Positions 44,001 through 54,599 of a stretch of DNA of 64,000 bases are shown here, one piece after another. Source of the stretch: Symbiodinium microadriaticum (taxonomy: Eukaryota > Sar > Dinophyceae > Suessiales > Symbiodiniaceae); the NCBI GenBank assembly GCA_001939145.1, contig LSRX01000164.1:172824-236823 (forward strand), written 5' to 3'. Within the stretch, counting starts at the first letter, position 1, and every line of letters begins with the position of its first letter. A model generated the notes under the pieces. It had not been told where the DNA came from. It did no database searches and worked only from the letters and a program-made list of their open reading frames with translations. The position numbers were made by a program, and so were the translations under genes.

Positions 44001-47000
44001 CGGTATGCGTCTACGAAACCCTGACTAATGCATTGTTCTGCCTTCGCGACTAGACCTTCAACAGCGTGCTCACCTGGAGGGTGGAAACCGACACCTCTGG
44101 GAGCACAGCCGGAGCATCATCAGCCGGCGGCGCCGATGCATCATTACTCGGATAGGAGCTGCTTCACTGTGGAGTCCTTGGGCTTCGCCGGTGTCTTTGC
44201 AAGACGATCAACCTTGATCGAAGCATCGAACCGCGCTCTACACACAGGACTGTGTGTGGCTGAATCGAATGTACATGCCTTGCATCCAGGCGTAACCCCA
44301 AACCGGCCCAAACCGCAAGATGCGTTCTAAGGTTATCTGTTGGACCCTCTTTCTCGGAGGATCAGGAAGAGCAATTGAGCTGAATGGGATGTCAACAGCT
44401 GTGATCTCACGAAGTCTTGGGTCTGTGAACTCTTTGAGCGCTACATCAGCTGCTGCATGAAGTGGGAATGTTGTCGCATCAGGAACGTGAACTTCTGCAA
44501 AAGCTAGAGCTTGGGTCTTGGCAGCTTCATAGTCTAGGACGAGGACAACATCCCTGTACACAAACCCATGTTCAAAATCGCCATCCTGCAAACAGTCCTG
44601 GAGCAGTGGATGCCCCGAACTTATGCCTGCGAGCCGGATCGTGGATGCGATAGTGCACGAGCTGCCCTAGAGCCCTAGAGAGCTTTGGCCCCTCGAATGG
44701 GGCTCCCTTGGCTAACTCGAAGCGAGAGTGAGCTTTGTCTTTCCACGGCACGTCTGAGCAGCGAGCCGGACGGATGGCCATAAGTCCAGAACAACATGAA
44801 ACCCGGCGGCTACACGTAGTGCCCTCGTGGACTCTTCTAGCGTCCTGAGGGGTTCTTCGGGATGTGAGTCAGTTGATGCTCTATCGATTCGATGATGCTT
44901 GATTTATAAGAAGCTTCTTCTGACGCTCAGAGGTGATCTCCCCTGCTTCAGCACCAGAGTCTGCTGGGATTGCAGGCGGATGTTTTGGTGGAGGGAGAGG
45001 TGGCTCAACATCGGCATCAAGAGCATCTTCACCTACGACGGATTCTTCACCAGCAATGGGTGGCTTTGCCACATCTTTACTCTTGTCATTAGATGCTTTC
45101 ACCTTACCTCTGGACCTTCTACCTGAGGCGGCTACCTTTGGAGGCTCCTCGGGATGTGGACCGGGATCCCTCGAACCTGCAGCGGTTTTGGAAGGCACAT
45201 CTCGGTCGATGGCTAGCTCGTCAGTGGTATTTGGTGAAGGCCTAACTAGGAGTTGGGCGAGGCTTTGCCTTTCGCACGTCACTCAAAAGTCCAGGGAGAG
45301 CTACTGTTGATGAAGCAACGAACCGAACCTGTTCGCGAAAGATTGGCACACTTCCCTCAACTCGATCAGTGAAGATGGCGTTATCTTCAATGACCTGAAC
45401 ATGTTCTGAGACCTGTAAGAACATCGGAAGCTTGCCCGGCAACCAAATAAATGGCCTAGACTTTTCTCTACCAATTCACCAAGCGGTTTAACACTCGGAC
45501 AGTTGTCCAAACGATACACGGAATTACTCCCAAGGAGCGAACCCTCAAAGCCTCACATCAAACCTGAGTCAACGACACCATTCCCTGTGGAGAACGACAC
45601 TGTTGTCGCTTGCTCGGTGATGTTGTTGAAGGCATCTTCGGGAATCCCTTGTTCTTGAAGGGCCTCCTGACTCTCTACCGATGTCCCTGCACCACTATCA
45701 GCAATCCATGCATGTTAAAACCATCCCTTTCTAGGTTGTTGCCCTTGAGATGCAACAAGCAATGGAGTGACAATGGCAGGCCGGGCCGGAGCACAAATCG
45801 TGCTAAGGACAGTGAACCATCCAGGGCCTTTGAGTACAGAGGCAGGTACAGTTTGTGTCTCAAGAGGTCCGGCAGCACCTAGCACAGGCCAACGCAACCA
45901 TCGCAACACTCTCAAAGCTAGGAATCATGAGTTGGAAGAACAGCAAAAGGATATGACGCGGAGAACTTCAATCCTTCAAGCCGACATGCAGAGCATGAAA
46001 GCTCAGCCTCAAGCCCAAACCGACACCTCCCACGTTCACGCAACGAAAATGTCACAGGCCTCGGGGGTCAAGGACCAAATGGCAGCGAAACCCTCAAGGC
46101 ACTGGCAGCTAGTGTAGTGTTGGAGAAACGATGCGGGAGTTGAGAGAGATTGTTAGTCCTAAGGCTGCCGGCTGCAAAGCCCAAGAAGAAAGGTAGGTCG
46201 AACAGCAGTGCCCCACAGATCCAGTAGCACGCCCTCCGGCTCCGGTGTCCCCAAAGAAAAGCAAAGCTAGAGGTACACCGTCACACATGGACATGATTAC
46301 AGGGACTGTCACTGCTTCTGAACCGAATTCTTATGGGCTTAGCCGCGCACCCAGGTTGCCTTTTTTCACTGGGGTTGGTCTTCCCTCGCTGCCTCCGCGG
46401 ACGACGGGTGCACCAGTGATTCCGTTGTTCTAAACACCCAAGCCTCCTCCAGGTAGGTATCCTCCTGCCCCACCAGATGTCTTTGACATTGGTTCCAACC
46501 ATGAAGAAAGAGACAACGAAGATGGGCTAGAACATGATCCCGTTGTCGAGGTTCCTGAAGATGATGATTATGAAGAAACCACGTATCACATCAAAGACCG
46601 CCGTGAACAGAAGCTCCCTGCTTTATCGACTTCAGCTGCCGGGTTTAGATCATGGAAGAACGGGGTCCTGACCCAATTCGGAAGCATTGATAAGTCAGGC
46701 GAGGCCCGCATTCTGAGGTGGTGCAATGCCGCACTGGAACCCCTCTCTTCGAGGCAGCACTGACTTCAGAAGGACTGCCGAGCGAAGCTCAGGTGACTGA
46801 CCCAAAGCACCTCAAGGGGGAATTCGGGGTTGCTGCGCAGGCCTTTGTTGAAAGGCGCCACATGCTTGGGGTCTTGCCTTCAGGGCGGATCCTCATAGCA
46901 ATGCTGAGTAGAAGGTTCAGAGTCGACAGAATCAGGGGGGCAACGGTTTCTCAGCAAGCGCTCCTTGCGATTCAGCTCGAAGGCTTTAGCCAACAGCATC

Positions 47001-50000
47001 TTCAGTCATTCCACGAACGTGTCGAGTTTTGTCTGAATGGGTTTAGTCCAGATGCATGGCCAGCCGAGGACACGATGTTTTCGTGGCTGTACGCCAAGCT
47101 GGAGCATTCGAGCCCAGCGAGCAACAAGCGCACGCTCAAGGCACAAGCCAACAGTGACGGGCAGAGAAAAAAAGGATATCGAGCCTGGCTCTGGCTCTTT
47201 ACTAAATTAGTGGAGGGCCTGGGGCACCTGTGTCGCAATTTCAAGCACAACCTCAAGGCGGGTGTGCGGCATGGAAATATGGAGGGGCACTATGGCGGCG
47301 AGAGGCTTTGCCTAACTGTCCTACCAAAATGCCCACGTAGCTTGAGGCTCTTAACCAGTTAAGTTAGTTAAGTACAACAGATGCACCTACACAAGGAAGA
47401 ACACAGCTTGTAGTGTCCCTTTTTCCTTGATGTGTTCGAGAGTCTCGAGTCTGCACTCGTAAGGCCTACCTAGTCAACCTGATGATAATCAGCACTTTGG
47501 GGCAGATTTCGTCAACTAACAAAACTCTATCCAACAAGTAGGTCTGGCTGGCTAAAGATCACCCTACAACAACGTAGGCTCTATGTTTGGTTGAGGTACA
47601 CTATACAGCCGCCATCCACGACTGTGGACAGTAGAGATGAAAGTAAAGGGCACGGACCTGCTTGAGGCTTCATGCTCGCCTTCCTGAATTCCAAGGGGGC
47701 GCGTTTGGCTCTCGGGTCTTAGACGTTTGGGCTTTCCTGCGGGGCTGAAGCTGCCTTAACCTTCCAGCCTCAAGCCCGTAACACGCAATCCTACCGAGCC
47801 CCGCTCAGCAAAGTCCTGAATCTGCATACGTAATTCTCCCACACTCCGACTCCAAACCCTGTAAAAACTCTGCAACCTTGTCCTGACGGTCCTACTTCAG
47901 GCTTCCGAATCATAGCCCCGGCACTAGCTGCAGCCTGATCCCAACCATCAACGCACCCGAAACCGCGCGCACCCGTTCTTCGCCATGATGGGCAGGCACA
48001 GGTGTGTCAAAGCGAAGCTCCCTCGCCTTAAGGGCCCCATTAGGGGTTTAGGAGTTTAGGAGTGTAGGGGTGATTAGGGGTTTAAGGAACCCTACTCCGA
48101 TCCGACAAAAACGGTTTCAGAAGGATTTGAGAAGGTGCGCGGGGCTGAGGGATTGGGGTCCAGGATTCTCAAAGGCCCTTGGACATGATGGCTGGAGTTC
48201 GCTTAGAGCTCAGGCTCAAGGACTTGAAGGCTCTCCTAGACCGAACTAGACGATTCAAGGAGCCCCCCCCCCAACTATGGCACCTGCCCGGATTTGGAGC
48301 CAAAAGGGCCGTTTAGACACTTGGCCCTGGGATGGCATTATGTCATAGTCTTTCTGGGGCGCATCGGATCCTGATGCCTCCCCATTCTCTTATTTGGATA
48401 TCTCTGACAACAAGGCTGCTTGCGCCGCTTCCGTGTAGGAGCTCAAGTTTAGCATGAGTGGTCCGGCACCTAGGATATTTTTGCTATTTCTGGAACGGCT
48501 GTAATAAATAATGACATCGTCGTCACAGGACAAATTTCAAATGCGCTTCAGCATAGCTTGGACTTTCACTGACGGCGCACCTATCTCGGCACCCGGCGTA
48601 TTGATCTGCGTGATGAGATCGTACTTGTTCATGGGCGTGTCCTCTATCCTTCGGAACGACACACATGACTTGGCACACTATCCGGAGCACCAGCATGCAA
48701 GCTAGTTATGCATCTTTTGCGAATGCTGAATATCCACAGATAGCCTGAACCGGGTTTGTCCTCTGCCACCACAGCGCGCTGGCATTGTTAATGAGGATGT
48801 CAATGCGGCCGAACTTGTTCACCTCCAGCTTCTGGGCGGTAAGGTCTATTACAGCTTTATGTTTGGACGGTTGGGTCTGTGACTCGATCATTTTATAAGG
48901 AATGTGCAGAGAAACCAAATTGGAGGTTCAAAGACGGCACGTCCCAGGTCTCACCTTCCAGAAGTCCCCTTAGCATCCGCTGAGGACAATGACAGACGTC
49001 CTAAGCCAACCCTGCCGAGAGGCCTCAAGTCCTGTCTGTCGGGGGGGGATACACTAAACTTTAAACCCCTTATCCGGAACTTAACCCTAAACCTTAAACA
49101 CTAACCCTATCCTTGAACCCTGAACCCTAAGCGAGGGATTTCCGATGTGCAGGGCCTTGAGCGCTCCAGGGGCAGTGACGATGCTCTAAGCTCATGGCTG
49201 TCTGGCGCACGCACTCCTTGACGTCGTCCAGGCTGCGCATGTCCACCTTCGTTCAGGAGACAATAGGGAGAAAAGCGCGAAAACCATGCCGAAGTTGCAG
49301 TTGCTAGCTGCGCGCAGTGTCGTCCGTCCTTGTTCTTTCGGGTGTCCAGCACTACTTAGTCACTACATAATTCTCTCGATGATGATTTCTACACCCGAGA
49401 CCAGAAACCCTTCTACCAGTGGTTCAAGCGTGTAAACGCGGCTCGGACGGCTCTCAAAAGGCGTATATCTGCATCCCAAACCATAACCTTCTGGAGGACA
49501 CTTTCATCTGACATCGAATGTCAGGTGCAGCGTGTAGGATCTTGAATCCGGGTGTGGGCAAATGGGGCTTGCAGAGTTTGAGGTGAAGGACGACCAACTC
49601 GAATGCAGAGTTGCCAGGCAGAAAGGTACAGCGCGCTTTAGATACTTCAGGATGCTCGTTTAGCAAATACCCCCTGAAATGCTTTGCCTACGGCCTGATA
49701 GGGCATGCTTGTCCGTGGCGAACCTTGACCGGCAAAGCCTGCACACCCATCTGCTCGAGCTCCTGCTTAAACACGTCTCAACTGGACTTGAATTTTGTTC
49801 GGAGTGGAGTATGGGGGTATTCAGCCCCTGTTAACATGACCTTCTGGCTGTTTACGACAGGGCCAGTGTCAACCTTCCCTTGGCCTTGTCGTGATCCGGT
49901 GATAGTCAATCTACACGAAAAGCCGCTACCGTACTTTCCGAGAGGACCAACCAAGTTTAACCTGTACTAGACAACTTCGTGAGGCGAGTCCACTGAAGAC

Positions 50001-53000
50001 CCGGGCACAAAAGGGTGACGCTTGAAGCCATCAGCTGAGTGCCCGTCTGTCTGTTTGAGAGTGTGCGATTATAGTTGCCGAACCGGGGAGCGTTCATAGG
50101 ACATCTGCATGTGAATATGTATGTCCGAACAACATGGCTGCCAATCAGGGCACTCGGCTCGTTCACATTGACCCGCCGTAGATATCAAGGATCCAACGGT
50201 CTCAGGTACTTGACGACGGCTTGTGCTACAAGCCTCCGAATGCTAAATCACAGCTCTGAGTCTGGGCTGCCAGACCTGTGGCTGGATGCAAGTGAAATCG
50301 AACATCTTCATTTGTTACATCAAAAGCTCCTATGGCTTTGGGATTCGGTGGATTGAGGGTCACTGGCCTCTAGAAGCCACACAACTCCAACCTGTTATCG
50401 TATGGGGCCCCTCGTATGAATTTCTAGACCCCAAGAGCATAGGAGTGTGCATTTCTTTGAGCAAGGCACATAGGGGAGCGAATGAGGGGCGCTCGGCGAG
50501 GCCACAGAATGCCGGAAATGGACCGAACCAGGGCCTATGGAATACCTCGAAAAGTTCACGATCTTGGCAACACAGGCCGACCCCCAACCCTACGGGCTGA
50601 AAGCAGGGTAGTCGGTCCTCTGCAACGGAATAGATCGTGCCTGCAGGTGAGCATGTGCACGAGCAGCGCTCGGCAACAGAATCTCCGGTACGATTTGTAG
50701 CTGGGTAGCATGCTCGAGGCCGTGAGGTCGGTTTGGGCCGCTGCTGAAAACAAGCGCTGAAGGAACACTAAGAAGTAAGGTGCCGGGCTTCCGACTCTGC
50801 CACGTTTGTGCCACTCTTCCTAGTGTCTAGTCGTGTCCTAGCTCGGCTACAATTATGAACGACGAATGTTGGTTTATCCAGCACGCCACACAACTTCTAA
50901 ATGCTATTAATCACGAAGAACATACAACATATGCTAACAGTGAAAGCCAGAACAGAGCAGTGTAAGGCAGGGGCACGGGAAGGCCCTCATGTATAACATT
51001 ATCAGCAATATGCTGACTGTTCTTCCTCTTCTCACCGCTCTCCGTAGCTCTTTTCTCGTTCTGCCTCATAAATATCGATTCGGCGTTGCCGGATCTTTCC
51101 AACTCAACACCCTGGCACCTGGCAAAGTCGGCTGCGGAGTGGTCGTCTTGGCTGCAACCACGATGTTGCAGCCCTGGGCAGGCCCCAGACTCTGATGGCT
51201 CGATCCTTTTCAATACGAAAAATACCTGGACCCTAAAGAACCTACCTTTTTAGGGCTCCTTAATGTGATCTACTTATCTATTTCTATTATATAAGTTCTT
51301 AAAACGGTAGGCTATTTGGAGTTATTGAGGTATGGCCTGGAATGCTGGCTGGACTGCCCGCTACCATGGAGATCCGTGCTGGGCAGCAGGACTAGGCAAT
51401 GATGGTCTAATTAGCGCGTAGACATTGCTGGAGCACTGGAGGGAATAAGGACTCGGGATGCTGCTTTGCACTGGGGCAAGGCTTAGATGGAACTTGTGGT
51501 TCAGGATGTGGGGCTAGAGCTAAAATGCTCTAAAGGTTGATGATCGGATTTGTCAATGAAGGCTTTCAGGCAGTACGGCTGGATGTTGCGGGATTGGTCA
51601 AGTTGACATATGTCTTGACCTTCGGGGCATTGCAGTTGAGCGTCTCTGGTGCAGTCGGAGCAGTGTTGAGCCCTCTGCACGCCATGCTCCCAAAACGACC
51701 GTAAAAGTGCGCAGTGGCTCTCGCATCCCCACCGGTATTCTCCAAAAATTCAGCACATCTTAACTACTCATCTTAGGCCCAACAACGTAACAGAATGCAA
51801 CATCTTTACATTCTAACGCCCTCAACAGGAAAACCAAACAGCCGAAGACCCGAACTCCGAAAGCCCAGTGACCAGGCAGAACAGCCCATGCCTGCTTCGC
51901 CAAAGCAACTGCGCATGCCTCGTAGCAAAATGGCACTAAACCCCTACACCCTAAATTGATGAGGACGGGATCCTCTCAATTGAGTCCCTTCCTCAACATC
52001 CGAAATTTAAGGCCAAGATCAGTGAGTCCTGTCCCTAGAACTAGCTCATTATTCCAAGCACTGAAGTGGGTCAAGCTGTACCCCAGGCCAGAAACGATCT
52101 GAAGGCTCAAACCTAGTTTCGGGGTGTCAGAACGCGGGGCCTGAGAGTTTGAGGCCTCTTGGAGCTTCGAATAGATTACTCACCTGCCTGGTAACCCTTA
52201 AACCCTAAAGGCCCTAAAGTCCTCATTAAACTTGTGTGTTCGACTGAAACCCTAAAACCCTTAAACCCTAAAGGCCCTAAAGTCCTCATTAAACTTGTGT
52301 GTTCGACTGAAACCCTAAAACCCTTAAACCCTAAAGGCCCTAAAGTCCGAAGTCAACTCCCTGTGTTCGACGGAGATTGAAGCTTAAAGCTCCAGGCAGG
52401 GGAGCGATTTCGGGGATTCGAGGGTTCAAGGGCTTCGGGAACAGGTGCTTTAGGGTTCGGGTTTAGGGTTTAGGGTTTAGGGTTTAGGGTTTAGGGTTAA
52501 GGTTTAAAGACAGGACTTACAGGCTTGGCATCGGGGAGGCTTCGGGCTTTGGGCTTGCATTCGGGCTCCTTGGCGTCTAAGGTTTCAGTCTTCCGGTCTG
52601 AAGCTTGCACTACTGGAAGCTCCACACCTCACCCAAAGCCCCACGCCTTACACTAAATACGGCCAAACTCAGGACCTGCAAGCAAGGGTGGAATCCAGCT
52701 TGGATTGGGATCCGTCCTCAAACCCAAACCCCCAAACCCTAAACACCCTAACCCCAAACCCTAAACTCCCGAACCCTAAACCCTAAACACCCTAACCCTA
52801 AACCCTAAACGCCTTAACCCTAAACACCCTAACCCTAAACGCCTTAACCCTAAACTCCTTAACCCTAAACACCCTAACCCTAAACGCCTTAACCCTAAAC
52901 ACCCTAACCCTAAACACCTTAACCCTAAACACCCTAACCCTAAACACCCTAACCCTAAACACCCTAAACCCTAAACACCCAAACCCCGGATCCCTAGGTT

Positions 53001-53043
53001 CGGCCTTTCCTATGCCACGCGTGGCTCCCGAGATGATCGCCAC
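41063..53043 (-). CDS. Short-chain dehydrogenase/reductase (HSDL2-like), 12-kb gene
   Basis: NAD(P)-dependent Rossmann-fold oxidoreductase of the SDR superfamily, closest in pattern to hydroxysteroid dehydrogenase-like protein 2. 53005-53043: VAIISGATRGIGK, the T/SG-x3-GxG cofactor motif. 49199-49246: VDMRSLDDVKECVRQT. 48761-48822: VNKFGRIDILINNASALWWQ, the NNAS motif. 48598-48648: IEDTPMNKYDLITQIN. 41063-41104: GFTAYNISKFGMTM, the catalytic Y-x3-K. Junctions 49199/48822 (GC donor) and 48761/48648 (GA donor) agree in phase; 53005 and 41063 also use GC. Exons for the strand after the cofactor motif, the catalytic serine region and the C-terminus (expected ...NALWP...) were not found. A Copia-type element fills much of the intron between 48598 and 41104. 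Missing parts mean a decayed copy cannot be excluded. Confidence 0.72.
42493..42650 (-). repeat. 3' LTR-like direct repeat
   Basis: About 85% similar by eye to 47367-47517 in the same orientation. Shared words include GTACAACAGATGCAC, GTGTCCCTTTTTCCTT and GATGATAATCAGCACTTTGG. It is adjacent to the purine tract that follows the pol tail. Confidence 0.75.
42687..43178 (-). CDS. Intact 163-codon ORF at the 3' end of the retroelement
   Basis: The only long undamaged frame of the element. It starts MMVYLDAVVASPTDHS and ends RHHERLSPPDRATLLKLGFN plus five residues. Its ATG overlaps the stop of the preceding RNase H frame (TGATG). Composition is normal and non-repetitive. It shows no RNase H or chromodomain motif that I recognise. 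It could be the C-terminal extension of pol in another frame or a separate accessory protein. Confidence 0.5.
   Translation of the reverse strand: MMVYLDAVVASPTDHSNLYCKLPENPSQATQSYAGFIRHYMPEHQFSSIVLQHGVVTGLQRDSNNAEGSTNLLVSLSPVQRPILWVEEDGGETQRPLNGDAWETMLCSPALFNPRARHCTGVSEGMPQDRFVVIAYLIRHHERLSPPDRATLLKLGFNLPAMK
43175..45519 (-). pseudogene. Pol remnant: integrase C-terminal region, linker and RNase H of a Copia-type element
   Basis: Reading leftwards through several frames. 45242-45519 is unrecognised. 44881-45282 is a Pro/Glu/Lys-rich linker. 44572-44781 has LVHYRIHDPARRHKFG and APGLFAGWRF, the integrase C-terminal pattern of dinoflagellate Copia elements, continuing in another frame with YRDVVLVLDYE. 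Near 44300 is GCKACTF...HSPVCRARFD. The RNase H part near 43300-43510 has EAEAICMASAVF and FHQDNETLLKF...YSDKLRHTNRVQRVNI (catalytic D/E residues and the usual tail). No YxDD-type reverse transcriptase motif was found, so RT is deleted or unrecognisable. Frameshifts occur near 44310 and 44590. Confidence 0.68.
45767..47362 (+). pseudogene. Gag-like remnant in opposite orientation to pol
   Basis: Frames in plus order. 45767-46117 is a coiled-coil-like segment (NHELEEQQKDMTRRTSILQA). 46440-46750 is acidic (VEVPEDDDYEETTYHIKD), then AAGFRSWKNGVLTQF. 46718-47362 includes LSRRFRVDRIRGATVSQQAL, ERVEFCLNGFSPDAWPAEDT and a basic tail. The pattern (acidic spacer, FRSWKNxV, then a helical domain with RVEFxLNG) matches gag-like proteins of dinoflagellate retroelements as I remember them. 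At least two frameshifts. The plus orientation conflicts with the pol and LTR orientation. Confidence 0.6.
47367..47517 (-). repeat. 5' LTR-like direct repeat
   Basis: Partner of 42493-42650. On its inner side (minus strand) the word TGGTTAAGAGCC resembles, imperfectly, a tRNA-iMet-type primer binding site (inference only). Confidence 0.7.
49454..50330 (-). pseudogene. Extended coding-like block, unrecognised and broken
   Basis: A minus frame from about 49970 to 49454 stays open except for one TGA (near 49792): KYGSGFSCRLTITGSRQGQG, VFKQELEQMGVQALPVKVRH, LLNEHPEVSKARCTFLPGNS. Further right, other frames give SADGFKRHPFVPGSSVDSP and NEDVRFHLHPATGLAAQTQS. Frame changes and the stop suggest a degraded gene or mobile-element fragment inside an SDR intron. 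No family recognised. Confidence 0.35.
51241..51311. mobile_element. Possible TIR element
   Basis: CCTACCTTTTTAGG at the left and TTAAAACGGTAGG at the right are imperfect inverted copies around an AT-rich core. Confidence 0.3.
52198..52348. repeat. 63-bp tandem repeat (2.3 copies) containing telomere-like words
   Basis: Units start at 52201, 52264 and 52327. Each contains CCCTAAAGGCCCTAAAGTCC and TTAAACTTGTGTGTTCGACT. Copies 1 and 2 are identical by eye. Confidence 0.9.
52450..52505. repeat. TTTAGGG telomere-like array
   Basis: Six perfect TTTAGGG units. Confidence 0.85.
52722..52988. repeat. Telomere-like array with 15-bp higher-order unit
   Basis: Alternating CCCTAAAC and CCCTAAC / CCTTAAC words form a 15-bp unit over about 250 bp. 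In reverse this reads as repeated Val-Phe-Arg-Val pentapeptides. Directly downstream of the SDR cofactor-motif exon. Confidence 0.88.
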
Positions 53044-53094
53044 CTGGAGCGACTCATTGGCTTTTAAAGCCCTCGGGCCAGGAATATACAGTAC

Positions 53095-53310
53095 ATTATT
53101 ATCATTGTTATTATTATTACTACTACTAAATTTTTACTATTGTTACTAATACTACATTATTTATATTTATTAAGATTCTTATTAGTATTATTATTATTAT
53201 TGTTATTGTTATTATTTTTAAGAGTAATATTCTTATTGGTGCTACTATTATTCTTATTTTTGTTACTATTCTTGTTATTCTTATTATTATCAGTAGTAAA
53301 AACTCTTGTT
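53095..53310. repeat. TTA/TTG/TTC-rich AT-rich tract
   Basis: Imperfect (TTA)n with TTG and TTC interspersions; the most AT-rich non-microsatellite part of the window. Immediately upstream of the SDR cofactor exon. Confidence 0.75.
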
Positions 53311-53790
53311 CTTTAAAATGAAGGAATCTTCCTTAACTTATGTCCTCTTAAGTAATGTAAGTTGGTGCAGCATGCCTCGACTAAGGAGTATTCTTCAATG
53401 CTTAAGGGCCGCTTGCTTTGATTTAGGATACATTCCTTGACCAAGGGGCAGTGGAGGGAACCATGAGAAGTGACACGGGAAACAAATACATGCAATCGAC
53501 AACAGAAGAAATGTGCGACACGCTAAACCCCTGAAAGCCGAAACCCTGTAACCCCAAGAACCCCAAAATCCGTGAACTCCATGACCCGTCAACGCATGTA
53601 GTAACCCCGAAACTCTGAAAGCCTTGCGAAAACCAGCCTAAACCCCGAAACCCTAAACCCTGCATCAAAAAACTGGCAAAACCCTGAAACCCGGCCTTTC
53701 CCTTCAAGTCCGCAATGTTGAGCTTGGGGCCTCCGGAACCGAGGACCCCAGGCTCAGATCACGTAGCTCCAGCCCCAAGCCCAAAATCCT

Positions 53791-53905
53791 AAACTGGGAG
53801 AGTTCCCCTAAACCCTAAAGCCTAAACCCCAAAACCCCTAAACCCCTAAACCTAAACTGGGAGAGTTCCCCTAAACCCTAAAGCCTAAACCCCAAAATCC
53901 CAAAC
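53791..53905. repeat. 63-bp tandem repeat with telomere-like words
   Basis: AAACTGGGAGAGTTCCCC occurs at 53791 and 53854, followed each time by CCCTAAA-type units. Confidence 0.88.
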
Positions 53906-54599
53906 CCGGAAAGTTGAGGAGCCCAGAAATTCAATAACCTGAGCCGGGAAGCCGAGGGTTTCAGGATCAAAGCTCGCAGTTCAGGACTTTGGGCTTTGGC
54001 ATGGGGTTTAGGGTTTTGGGGGTTTACCTAAACCCCCCCAAAACTAGGTAGAAGAATGGCCCAACACCTATATTATAGAAAGGCTGTTGGTCTACCTTCT
54101 TTTTGCGGTCCAGGTAGGGTTTATAAGGGTTTAGAATGTAGGGCTCAGGGTTTTGGGTTCCAGGCTCGAAGCTTTGCTAAGGCCATCAGGCTGAAACTCT
54201 AAGACATTCACCTTTTACTGTCTGGGTTTTATAGGGATTTAGGGTGTGGAAGGGTTTAGGGGTTTAGGGGTTTTGGGTTTTAGTGGGAGTTGAAGTTCCA
54301 ACTTTACGGGGGTTTACTGTAAGGGGCTTGACGGTTTAGGTTCAGGGACCAAGCTCCGCATCTGGCATCCCTAAACCCTAAACCCTAAACCCTAAACCGG
54401 CGAGTTGTACAACGACTTGGTGTTTTGTAGGATCTCGCCTTGGATCCCCGCAGAAGTGTACGTCACACTCACAAATTCAAATTCGGAGAACCACCCTAAA
54501 CCCTAAACCCTAAACCCTGAACGTCTAAACCCTAAACCCTACATGTCTAAACCCTTAAACCCTAAGCCCTTAAGTGCTTTAAACCCCTCCATGATCGAG

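Larger units (their letters stand above)
42493..47517 (-). mobile_element. Decayed Copia-type LTR retroelement with inverted gag segment
   Basis: Direct repeats of about 155 bp (42493-42650 and 47367-47517) flank pol-like sequence on the minus strand and gag-like sequence on the plus strand. On the minus strand a purine run (AGAGGGGAG) lies directly before the left repeat, as a polypurine tract does before a 3' LTR, so the element is oriented leftwards. Gag should then also be on the minus strand but is on the plus strand. Multiple frameshifts and stops and no visible reverse transcriptase core show it is dead. It lies in an intron of the SDR gene. Confidence 0.7.

Noticed and set aside
49611..49970. 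119-codon plus-strand frame
   Set aside because: It mirrors the minus-strand block at 49454-50330, which has the more protein-like composition.
54030..54116. Possible TIR element
   Set aside because: The inverted match is limited to AGAAG and CCAACA words and could be chance.
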